A stretch of 64,000 nucleotides of DNA from assembly GCF_014647675.1 (NCBI RefSeq), contig NZ_BMPQ01000034.1:22815-86814 (forward strand). The letters are read 5' to 3'. The notes under the pieces are model-generated. The model was not told the DNA's origin and searched no databases. It worked only from the letters and a program-made list of their open reading frames with translations. Source of the stretch: Streptomyces flaveus. GTDB lineage: Bacteria > Actinomycetota > Actinomycetes > Streptomycetales > Streptomycetaceae. The translations under genes and the position numbers were made by a program. Below, one piece after another: positions 57,408-64,000 of this stretch (position 1 is its first letter; each line of letters begins with the position of its first letter).

Positions 57408-58079
57408 TCACTCCTGGAAGTACGCGTCCAGGACCTCGTCCAGCTCCGTCTCCCACTCCTTGACCTTGGCGCGGGACGGGATGCGGAGTTCGACCGGGTA
57501 CCAGCGGCGTTCGGGGGTGTGCACCGTGATGGTGTACCAGCGGCCGAAGCGCGAGGTCTCCGACTCGACCGCGCCGATCTCGTCCCAGCGGAACTCGGCC
57601 TCGTGGTCGTCCAGGCGCAGTCGTACGCCTCGGTGGTCGGCGGTGATCTTCGCGCGGTAGTCGGAGGCCTCGAAGACGGGGCCGTCGGCGGAGGGCTCCT
57701 CCGAGTCGTCCGACTCCGCCTCGGCTGCCTCCTCCGGCTCCTCCGACTCCGACTCGGCGGTCTCCTTCGCCTCGTCCGAAGGATCCGCCTCGTCGGACTT
57801 TGCCGGGACGTCCTTGTCGAAGGCGTCGGCCGCGTGCTCGGCGGCCGTCTCCGTCTCCTCGGAGGCGGCCTCTTCGGCTGCCGCGGTCTCCTCGACCGGG
57901 TCCTTGGCGTCCTTCGGGTCCTTGGGATCGGCAGGGCGCGGGCCCGTGATGCCGGGGACGAACGCCGGGTCGGCTGCCGCGCCTTGCAGGGGCTGGATGC
58001 TGGGTCCTATGCGCTGCTCCACGGTGGGCAGTATGGCCGATGAAGCTGTGGCGTGGGGGGCCGGGGCGTCACTCGTCAC
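57408..58079 (-). CDS. Acidic protein with PH-like C-terminal domain, unknown
   Basis: 223 residues. The central region (about 50-135) is disordered and made of Ala, Glu, Asp, Ser and Pro. The C-terminal 90 residues are folded: ASDYRAKITADHRGVRLRLD, WDEIGAVESETSRFGRWYTI, TVHTPERRWYPVELRIPSRA. Their strand pattern with a Trp-rich finish recalls PH-like folds. Conserved in Streptomyces with no assigned role. Confidence 0.75.
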   Translation of the reverse strand: MTSDAPAPHATASSAILPTVEQRIGPSIQPLQGAAADPAFVPGITGPRPADPKDPKDAKDPVEETAAAEEAASEETETAAEHAADAFDKDVPAKSDEADPSDEAKETAESESEEPEEAAEAESDDSEEPSADGPVFEASDYRAKITADHRGVRLRLDDHEAEFRWDEIGAVESETSRFGRWYTITVHTPERRWYPVELRIPSRAKVKEWETELDEVLDAYFQE

Positions 58080-58120
58080 CTGAGTGATGCCAAGGTCCGG
58101 GCGGCCGCTGTACGAACACG

Positions 58121-58165
58121 CTCGGCACCACTGCGGCCCCGCGCCCCCTTGAGGGCGCGGGGAAG
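58121..58165. repeat. GC-rich hairpin resembling the dispersed repeat tail
   Basis: CCCCGCGCCC and GGGCGCGGGG enclose a short loop (58138-58165). The sequence is close to the inner part of the dispersed repeat but lacks the GTCGCGCAG core. It lies directly after the RidA stop and probably ends that operon. Confidence 0.5.
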
Positions 58166-58170
58166 CGGCC

Positions 58171-58593
58171 TCAGCTGTCCAGTACTGCCAGCGCGTCGAT
58201 CTCGATCAAGAGACCCGCCGGCAGGCCCACGTAAACCGTCGTGCGGGCTGACGGCGGCGCGGTGAGGCCCTGCTCCTCGAAGTACTGGTCGTAAATCCCG
58301 TTGAACTCACCGAAGTGGTCGACGTCCGTCAGGTAGACGCGGATCATCAACGCGTCGTCCCAGGTCGCGCCGCCCTCCTCGAGGACCGACTTGACGTTGG
58401 CGAGGGTCTGGAGGGTCTGTTCGCGCAGGGTCGGGCCGGCGGGCGTGGGTGGCTGCCCCTCCACGGCGGGCAGGAAGCCGACCTGGCCGGCGACCTGGAG
58501 GATGTTGCCCTTCTTGACTCCGTGCGAGAACTTGGCGGGCGGGGTGGTGTGGGTCTTGGGCGTGAGCGCGACCTTCTCGGTCTTCTCGGTCAT
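58171..58593 (-). CDS. RidA family enamine/imine deaminase
   Basis: 140 residues of the RidA/YjgF/YER057c family. NILQVAGQVGFLP, QTLANVKSVLEEGGATWDDA and PPSARTTVYVGLPAGLLIEI (the Arg of PxARTT is the carboxylate-binding residue, and the final Glu is kept). Hydrolyses reactive enamine/imine intermediates released by PLP enzymes. The ATG overlaps the iclR stop. This fits the PLP enzyme encoded in the divergent operon. Confidence 0.92.
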   Translation of the reverse strand: MTEKTEKVALTPKTHTTPPAKFSHGVKKGNILQVAGQVGFLPAVEGQPPTPAGPTLREQTLQTLANVKSVLEEGGATWDDALMIRVYLTDVDHFGEFNGIYDQYFEEQGLTAPPSARTTVYVGLPAGLLIEIDALAVLDS

Positions 58594-59381
58594 GAACTTC
58601 CTTCCTCGGCTGGGGTGTTGGCTGGAGTACTGACTGGGACGTTGCTGCCTGAGTACTCCCGGGTGATGGCGTCCGCCGTGCGGCGGACCAGCGGGAGCAG
58701 CGTAAGGAGTTCGTCGGCGGTGACGACGACGTTCGGGGCGGAGACCGACATGGCGGCGACGACGCGGCCGTCGGTGCCGCGGATGGGGGCTCCGACGCAG
58801 TTGATGGACTCCTCGTGGCCGCCTAGGTCGGTGGCCCAGCCCTGTTCGCGTACGGTCGCCAACTCCTTGAGGAAAGCGGGGGCGTTGGGGATCGAACGGG
58901 CCGTGTACATCGGGTAGTCGAGCTTCTCCGCGAGGACTCGGCGCTCGGACTCGGGAAGGTCGGCGAGGAGCAGCTTGGCGACGGCGGCGACGGTGATCGC
59001 GACGGGCTTGCCGATACGGGAGTACATGCGCACCGGGTAGCGGCTCTCGACTTTGTCGATGTAGAGGACCTCGCCCTCCTCGTACACGGCGAGGTGGATC
59101 GTGTGGCCGCACTGTTCGTTGAGGCGTACGAGGTGGGGGTGGGCGATCTCGCGGATGTCCAGGTTCTCCACCGCCTCCTGCGCGAGGGCGAAGAGGCGGG
59201 CGCCGAGGCGGTAGCGCTGGTCGGACTGGCGGTAGACGAGGCCGTGCTCGTGGAGGGTGCGCAGGAGGCGGAGCGCGGTGGACTTGTGGACGCCGAGCCG
59301 TTCGGCGACCTGGCCGAGGTCGGCGGGGCCCTCGGCGAGGAGCGGCAGGATGCTCAGGGCGCGATCGACGGTCTGGCTCAT
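58590..59381 (-). CDS. IclR family transcriptional regulator
   Basis: 263 residues. Winged helix (ALSILPLLAEGPADLGQVAE; RLGVHKSTALRLLRTLHEHG) and an IclR effector domain (HTIHLAVYEEGEVLYIDKVE; GGHEESINCVGAPIRGTDGR). It overlaps both neighbours by four bases (kinase before, RidA after), so the three genes form one coupled operon. It likely controls this operon and the divergent D-amino-acid genes through the palindrome at 60557. Confidence 0.93.
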   Translation of the reverse strand: MSQTVDRALSILPLLAEGPADLGQVAERLGVHKSTALRLLRTLHEHGLVYRQSDQRYRLGARLFALAQEAVENLDIREIAHPHLVRLNEQCGHTIHLAVYEEGEVLYIDKVESRYPVRMYSRIGKPVAITVAAVAKLLLADLPESERRVLAEKLDYPMYTARSIPNAPAFLKELATVREQGWATDLGGHEESINCVGAPIRGTDGRVVAAMSVSAPNVVVTADELLTLLPLVRRTADAITREYSGSNVPVSTPANTPAEEGSS

Positions 59382-60412
59382 GCGGTACGTACCTCCTCGT
59401 TGGCCCGCGTCCACCCGGGTCCGAGTCGAAGTGTCCCCCACGCTCCGTCGTCCAGCGCGACCAGCCGGTCGGCGTGCTCGCGGGCGGGAGGCGCCGCGAG
59501 ATCGCCGGGCACGGTGAGCGCGGCGGCGGCCATGAGATGACCGTGCCGGATGCGGTCCCGCACGGGGAGCCCGCGAAGGGTCGCGGACAGGAATCCGGCG
59601 GCGAAGGCGTCGCCGGCGCCTACGTGGGCGATGACGTCGACGTGGAGGGCCCCTACGAAGGTGGCGGTGTCCGCGGCGTCCTCGCCCATGCCGCCGGTGT
59701 TCTTGTCGAAGACGGTCGCTCCTCTCTCGCCCTGCTTGACGACCAGCAGGGCCGGTTCGGGCAGCGCCTCCCGGACTGCCGCGGCCCCGTGCAGCCCCCA
59801 CGCGTCCCGTGCCTCGTCGTCCCCGACGAACACGATGTCGGCGGCGCGCGCCAGGTCCAGCAGGACGCGCGGCCCTTCCGTGTCACGCCACAGGCCCGGC
59901 CTGTGGTTGACGTCGAAGGAGACCAGGGGGCGTCCCGGTCGGCGCGCGGTCAGCTCGCGCAACAGGCCGAGGCAGTCGCCGGACAGGGCGGCCGTGATCC
60001 CGGAGAGGTGGAGGACGCGGCCCGAGCGGAGCACGTCCAGATCCACCGTGTCCGTCGCCATCGTGGAGGCAGCGGAGCCCGTCCGGTAGTACGCCACCTC
60101 GTGGGCGTCGGTGGCCCGCTCTCCCGCCGTACGGAAGTAGATGCCAGTGGGGCGCACCGGATCGCGTCGTACGGCGGAGGTGTCGACGCCGTACGACGCG
60201 ATCGTCTCCACCAGGTGGTCGCCGAAGCCGTCGGCGCCCACCCGGCTGACCCATTTCACGGAGTGCCCGGCGGCAGCCAACCCACACGCCACGTTGGACT
60301 CCGCACCGCCGATGCCCCGGTCGAAGGACGGCACGTCGGCGAGACGCCCCGGCCGGGAGGGCAGGAACGTGACCATGGACTCGCCGAGCGTGACGACGTC
60401 CACGGGATCCAC
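59378..60412 (-). CDS. PfkB-family sugar kinase (KdgK-like)
   Basis: 344 residues of the ribokinase fold. GESMVTFLPSRPGRLADVPS and GGAESNVACGLAAAGHSVKW are the substrate side. HVGAGDAFAAGFLSATLRGL holds the catalytic Asp and anion hole. It is most like 2-keto-3-deoxygluconate kinases, yet its location with D-amino-acid genes suggests a 2-keto-type acid from that pathway as substrate (inference). GTG start preceded by GAGGACACC. Confidence 0.9.
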   Translation of the reverse strand: MDPVDVVTLGESMVTFLPSRPGRLADVPSFDRGIGGAESNVACGLAAAGHSVKWVSRVGADGFGDHLVETIASYGVDTSAVRRDPVRPTGIYFRTAGERATDAHEVAYYRTGSAASTMATDTVDLDVLRSGRVLHLSGITAALSGDCLGLLRELTARRPGRPLVSFDVNHRPGLWRDTEGPRVLLDLARAADIVFVGDDEARDAWGLHGAAAVREALPEPALLVVKQGERGATVFDKNTGGMGEDAADTATFVGALHVDVIAHVGAGDAFAAGFLSATLRGLPVRDRIRHGHLMAAAALTVPGDLAAPPAREHADRLVALDDGAWGTLRLGPGWTRANEEVRTA

Positions 60413-60556
60413 GGTGTCCTCGGCGGCTTCGGGACGAGCGGGTCCGGTGCGGGTAACGATGGCGGAGGCTCCTCGTCGGTTCGCGGGTCGCAGCGGCTCC
60501 GTTGACCCGGCGTTGGGCGAGATGTTAGACAGCAGTGAGCGCCATGCGCAATGAGC

Positions 60557-60573
60557 GTTGCGTACAGCGCAAC
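60557..60573. promoter_or_regulatory. Palindrome in divergent promoter, IclR operator candidate
   Basis: GTTGCG-TACAG-CGCAAC is a perfect 6-5-6 inverted repeat. An extra CGCAA half site lies at 60547-60551, giving CGCAA-N6-TTGCG-N5-CGCAA. It is in the 183-bp region between the kinase and DSD1-type genes, where an IclR protein would act on both operons. Confidence 0.65.
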
Positions 60574-60595
60574 ACCTCAGGAACAGGGAGGCTCC

Positions 60596-61942
60596 ATGGC
60601 CGCCGAGTCAGCCGCCGACACCGCCGCAGCGCGTGCAGAAAGTGCAGAACATCTCGCCGCGCTCGCCGAGGAACGCGTCGACCACCGCTTCAAGGGCCTC
60701 CCTCCCGACGCCGACGGCCTGACGGTCGGCGAGCTGACCGCCCAGCGCCGCAACCTCTTCACCGCCGGCTTCACCACCCCCGTCCTCGCCCTCTCCGCCG
60801 AGCGCCTGGAACACAACCTCCAGCTCATGGAGACGTACGCGACCCGCCACGGCCTCGCCTTCGCCCCGCACGGCAAGACCTCGATGGCACCCCAGCTCTT
60901 CCACCGCCAGATCGAGTACGGGGCGTGGGGCATCACCCTCGCCGTACCGCACCAGGTGCGGGTGGCCCGCGCCTTCGGCACCCAACGCGTCTTCCTGGCC
61001 AACGAGTTGGTGGACCAGCCCGCGCTGAAGTGGGTCGCCTCGCAGCTCGCCGCCGACCCCGCCTTCCGCTTCATCTGCTACGTCGACTCCGTGCGCGGCG
61101 TCGAGCTGATGGACGCCGCGCTGCGCGCACCCCGAAGCGAATCCGCACGCTCCCGAAGCGGACCCACCCGCCCCGTGGACGTCGTCGTCGAGCTGGCCGC
61201 GGGCGACGGCGCCCGCACCGGCGTCCGTACGGAGGCGGAGTGCGCGGCGGTCGCGGACGCGGTGGCCGCGGCGGACACGCTGCGCCTTGTGGGCGTGGCG
61301 GGTTACGAGGGCGAGGTGCCGGACGCGAACCCGGAGCGCGTACACGCGTGGCTCCGCCGCCTCACCGCACTCGCCGCCGACTTCGACAAGGCGGGCCGCT
61401 TCGCCGGAGTGGGCCTGGACGAGATCGTGGTCAGCGCGGGCGGCAGCGCCTGGTTCGACGCGGTGGCCGACGTCTTCGCCGGGATCCCCGAACTCTCCCT
61501 CCCCGTACTGAAGTTGCTGCGCTCCGGCGCGTACGTCTCGCACGACGACGGCCACTACCGCCGGATCACCCCCTTCAACCGCGTGCCCGAGGAGGGCGCC
61601 CTCCACCCCGCCTTCCGCCTCTGGGCGCAGGTCGTCTCCCGTCCCTCCCCCGAGCAGGCCTTCGTCAACGCGGGCAAGCGGGACGCGGCGTACGACCTGG
61701 ACCTCCCCTTCGCCCAGGTGGTCCGCTCCGGCGCCGAGGAGCGTCCGGCAACCGGCATCACGGTCACCGGACTCTCCGACCAGCACGGCTGGCTCCGTAC
61801 GACGCCGGAAGTGGACCTGCGCGTGGGCGACTGGGTCGGTCTGGGCCTGTCCCACCCCTGCACGTCCTTCGACAAGTGGCAGCTGATCCCGCTGGCGGAG
61901 GCGGACGGCACGGTCGTCGACTACATCCGCACGTACTTCTAG
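60596..61942 (+). CDS. DSD1/D-threonine aldolase-like PLP enzyme
   Basis: 448 residues. Alanine racemase-like N-terminal barrel with the PLP Lys in FAPHGKTSMAPQLF, then VVVELAAGDGARTGV. The C-terminal D-Ser dehydratase-like domain has the metal-binding His-Cys pair in SHPCTSFDKWQ. Enzymes of this group deaminate or cleave D-amino acids (D-Ser dehydratase, D-Thr aldolase). An internal 15-residue Arg/Ser insertion is at about residue 180. GGGAGG lies before the ATG at 60596. It is 9 bp from the D-aminoacylase gene. Confidence 0.92.
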   Translation: MAAESAADTAAARAESAEHLAALAEERVDHRFKGLPPDADGLTVGELTAQRRNLFTAGFTTPVLALSAERLEHNLQLMETYATRHGLAFAPHGKTSMAPQLFHRQIEYGAWGITLAVPHQVRVARAFGTQRVFLANELVDQPALKWVASQLAADPAFRFICYVDSVRGVELMDAALRAPRSESARSRSGPTRPVDVVVELAAGDGARTGVRTEAECAAVADAVAAADTLRLVGVAGYEGEVPDANPERVHAWLRRLTALAADFDKAGRFAGVGLDEIVVSAGGSAWFDAVADVFAGIPELSLPVLKLLRSGAYVSHDDGHYRRITPFNRVPEEGALHPAFRLWAQVVSRPSPEQAFVNAGKRDAAYDLDLPFAQVVRSGAEERPATGITVTGLSDQHGWLRTTPEVDLRVGDWVGLGLSHPCTSFDKWQLIPLAEADGTVVDYIRTYF

Positions 61943-61951
61943 GAGGCTCGC

Positions 61952-63577
61952 GTGGAGAACCTCGTCATCCGGGACGCGGACGTCGTCGACGGCTCCGGCG
62001 CGCCCTCGTACCGCGCCGATGTGGTCGTGGACGGGGGCAGGATCGTCTCGATCGTGCAGGAGGCGGCTGCGGCGGGTTGTCAACGCCCCATGGCCATGCG
62101 GGAGTTGGACGCCGAAGGCCTCGTCCTCTCCCCCGGCTTCGTCGACATGCACGCCCACAGCGACCTCGCCCTGCTCCGGGACCCGGACCACAGTGCGAAG
62201 GTCGCGCAGGGGGTGACCCTCGAAGTCATCGGCCAGGACGGGCTGTCGTACGCACCGGTCGACGACCGTACGCTCGCCGAGGTGCGCCGCGCGATCACCG
62301 GCTGGAACGGACACGGCGACGACATCGACTTCACCTGGCGTTCCGTGGGCGAGTATCTGGGCCGCCTGGACCACGGCTTCGGCGGCGAGGGCATCGCGGT
62401 GAACGCGGCGTACCTCATCCCCCAGGGCACCGTCCGCATGCTGGCCGTCGGCTGGGACGACCGCGAGGCTACGCCCCAAGAGCTGGACAGGATGCGGCAG
62501 TTGGTTGCCGAAGGGCTGCGCGAGGGCGCGGTCGGACTGTCGTCCGGGCTGACGTACACCCCCGGCATGTACGCCAAAGACGCCGAACTCACCGAACTGT
62601 GCCGGGTGGTGGCCGAGTACGGCGGCTACTACTGCCCGCACCACCGCTCGTACGGAGCGGGCGCCCTGGACGCGTACAAGGAGATGGTGGAGCTGACGCG
62701 CACCGCGAACTGCTCCCTCCATCTCGCCCACGCCACCATGAACTTCGGCGTGAACAAGGGGAAGGCCCCGGAGCTGCTGGCGCTCCTCGACGAGGCACTC
62801 GCCTCGGGGGCGGACATCAGCCTCGACACGTACCCCTACACCCCCGGCAGTACAACTCTCGCGGCGATGCTGCCCAGTTGGGCGAACGAGGGCGGCCCGG
62901 AGTCGACCCTCGCCCGGCTGAAGGACGAGGACACCGCCGAACGGATCCGCCACCACATGGAGGTCGTGGGCGCGGACGGCTGCCATGGCGTCCCCATCGA
63001 GTGGGACACCATCGAGATCTCGGGCGTGACGAACCCGGCCTTGGGGGACCATGTCGGCCGTACGGTCCAGCAGTCGGCCGACGAGCGCGGCGAGACGCCC
63101 TGGACGACCGCCCGCCGCCTGCTCCTCGACGACGGGCTCGGCTCCACGATCCTGATGCACGTCGGCCACGAGGAGAACGTCCGGCAGATCATGCGCCATC
63201 CCGTCCACACCGGCGGCTCGGACGGCATCCTCCAGGGCGACAAGCCGCATCCGCGCGCGTACGGGACGTTTCCGCAGTACCTCGGCCGGTACGTACGGGA
63301 GTTGGGCGTCCTCGGCCTGGAGGAGTGCGTCGCGCATCTCACCTCGCGCCCGGCGGCCCGGCTGAGGCTGCCGGACCGCGGCCTGGTGCGTGAGGGGTAC
63401 CGGGCCGACCTGGTCCTCTTCGACCCGGCCACGGTCGCCGCGGGCGCGACGTTCGAGGAGCCGCGCACGCTCCCCGTCGGCATTCCGTACGTCCTGGTCG
63501 ACGGCCGTTTCGCCATCGAGGACGGCCGGCGCACTGACGTACTGGCGGGGCGGGCGGTCCGCCGTACTGCCACATGA
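61952..63577 (+). CDS. N-acyl-D-amino-acid deacylase (D-aminoacylase)
   Basis: 541 residues, amidohydrolase superfamily. LVLSPGFVDMHAHSDLALLR holds the HxH metal ligands. The carboxylated or Cys ligand region, HHRSYGAGALDAYKEMVELT, HLAHATMNFGV and GGSDGILQGDKPHPRAYGTF (metal-binding Asp) all match D-aminoacylases. GTG start nine bases after the previous stop. It releases free D-amino acids from N-acyl forms, which the upstream PLP enzyme then uses. Confidence 0.93.
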   Translation: MENLVIRDADVVDGSGAPSYRADVVVDGGRIVSIVQEAAAAGCQRPMAMRELDAEGLVLSPGFVDMHAHSDLALLRDPDHSAKVAQGVTLEVIGQDGLSYAPVDDRTLAEVRRAITGWNGHGDDIDFTWRSVGEYLGRLDHGFGGEGIAVNAAYLIPQGTVRMLAVGWDDREATPQELDRMRQLVAEGLREGAVGLSSGLTYTPGMYAKDAELTELCRVVAEYGGYYCPHHRSYGAGALDAYKEMVELTRTANCSLHLAHATMNFGVNKGKAPELLALLDEALASGADISLDTYPYTPGSTTLAAMLPSWANEGGPESTLARLKDEDTAERIRHHMEVVGADGCHGVPIEWDTIEISGVTNPALGDHVGRTVQQSADERGETPWTTARRLLLDDGLGSTILMHVGHEENVRQIMRHPVHTGGSDGILQGDKPHPRAYGTFPQYLGRYVRELGVLGLEECVAHLTSRPAARLRLPDRGLVREGYRADLVLFDPATVAAGATFEEPRTLPVGIPYVLVDGRFAIEDGRRTDVLAGRAVRRTAT

Positions 63578-63595
63578 CCGCCCGCCTTCCAGAAG

Positions 63596-64000
63596 CTACG
63601 GCTTGGGCAGGGTGCACCCGGGGCGGCTCAGGTCGATCTTGTTGTCGAGCCCGACGCAGGGGACGATCTGGTACGTCTGCTGCCCGTAGTTGATGCCCTC
63701 GCGGACGGTGATGTTGCCGCTCTCGTCGACCTCACAGGGGTTGTTGTCGGTGCAGCGGGCGCCGTCCTCGTTGCCGGTGTTGTTGACGGCGACGACCTTG
63801 CCGGTGGCGTCGTCGACCACGGGCGAACCGGACGTACCGCCGATGGTGTCGCAGGCGGAGGTGTAGCGGACCGAGTCCTTCCAGGTCCAGGCGCCCTCAC
63901 GCAGGCGGTACGCGAAGCCGTCGACGCTGCAGTTGTAGATCCGCTTCCAGTAGCCGGAGACGACGCTGATGGCAGTTCCGGCGGTGGGGCGCGCGGAGTT
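63596..64000 (-). CDS. Trypsin-like serine protease, C-terminal part
   Basis: The frame is open to the window edge (about 134 residues visible). CDTIGGTSGSPVVDDATGKV contains the catalytic Ser (GTSGSP for the GDSGGP loop), preceded by a Cys that would make the usual disulphide. The end (VPCVGLDNKIDLSRPGCTLP) has a further Cys pair. It should be a secreted S1-type protease. The N-terminal part with His and Asp lies outside the window. Confidence 0.85.
   Translation of the reverse strand, partial: NSARPTAGTAISVVSGYWKRIYNCSVDGFAYRLREGAWTWKDSVRYTSACDTIGGTSGSPVVDDATGKVVAVNNTGNEDGARCTDNNPCEVDESGNITVREGINYGQQTYQIVPCVGLDNKIDLSRPGCTLPKP

Noticed and set aside
60535..63393. 952-codon plus-strand frame across the DSD1 and D-aminoacylase genes
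   Set aside because: Arg/Gly/Pro-rich shadow frame. The two real genes in other frames have clear motifs and ribosome sites.

Overview
The window is high-GC actinobacterial chromosome, almost certainly Streptomyces. The signs are very GC-rich third codon positions (with long spurious antisense frames), GTG/ATG starts with GGAGG-type ribosome sites, and typical families: XRE/DUF5753 with DUF397, an ATP-binding RsbW-like protein, DUF6879, DUF6082, an AfsR-like SARP, SigE-family sigma and LLM F420-type oxidoreductase. I see no rRNA, tRNA or CRISPR.

Layout. 0-3 kb: a bifunctional class A penicillin-binding protein and a Uma2-type gene remnant. 3.0-6.6 kb: padR-ABC ATPase-FtsX permease operon with a 45-bp palindrome on its promoter. 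6.7-16 kb: housekeeping genes (ahpD, AI-2E-type permease, SLT-type muralytic protein, PIN-PhoH, isoprenyl transferase, DUF192, ArsR sensor, methyltransferase, LLM oxidoreductase). 16-19 kb: a small accessory cluster (DUF6879 with a frameshift, DUF6082, mini-GntR, two short proteins). 19.4-20.1 kb: a HigBA-like toxin-antitoxin pair placed at the 3' end of an ompA-like gene.

20-32 kb (minus strand): a complete tad/Flp pilus locus: CpaB, a CpaE-TadE fusion, TadE, TadA, TadB, TadC, an embedded NarL-type sensor kinase/regulator pair, Flp-like pilin, TadG-like protein, lipoprotein and OmpA-like protein. 32-42 kb: an accessory island. An IS200/IS605-type element with an intact TnpB and a decayed divergent tnpA lies between a SseB-like gene and an Rhs/YD-repeat protein that has lost its N-terminus. 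The Rhs C-terminus is a variable toxin module (possibly ADP-ribosyltransferase-like). It is followed by a lower-GC string of putative immunity genes, including an OB/S1-like protein, DUF4291, an orphan barstar and a SseB-DUF1266 protein.

42-52 kb: a DasR-type GH18 chitinase gene, an ATP-binding/XRE/DUF397 module, a LppU-like membrane protein, a THUMP RNA methyltransferase behind a candidate leader peptide, a secreted protein and a large SARP/NB-ARC/TPR regulator. This stretch is bracketed by 3'-end fragments of an ATP-binding gene and a DUF397 gene. 52-58 kb: DUF3455 protein, SigE-family sigma with a membrane partner, Nramp-related transporter, M14 carboxypeptidase and an acidic protein. 58-63.6 kb: a divergent D-amino-acid catabolic cluster (RidA, IclR, PfkB kinase // DSD1-type PLP enzyme, D-aminoacylase). 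The window ends inside a secreted serine protease gene.

The most unusual recurring pattern is that three passenger segments (HigBA, chitinase, and LppU-to-SARP) are each flanked by exact 20-27 bp direct repeats taken from the 3' end of a neighbouring gene, with no recombinase gene nearby. Other points of note are the SD-sequestering leader peptide at 47.3 kb, the toxin/immunity island with its surviving TnpB, and a dispersed repeat that has entered the coding ends of ahpD and a histidine kinase gene.
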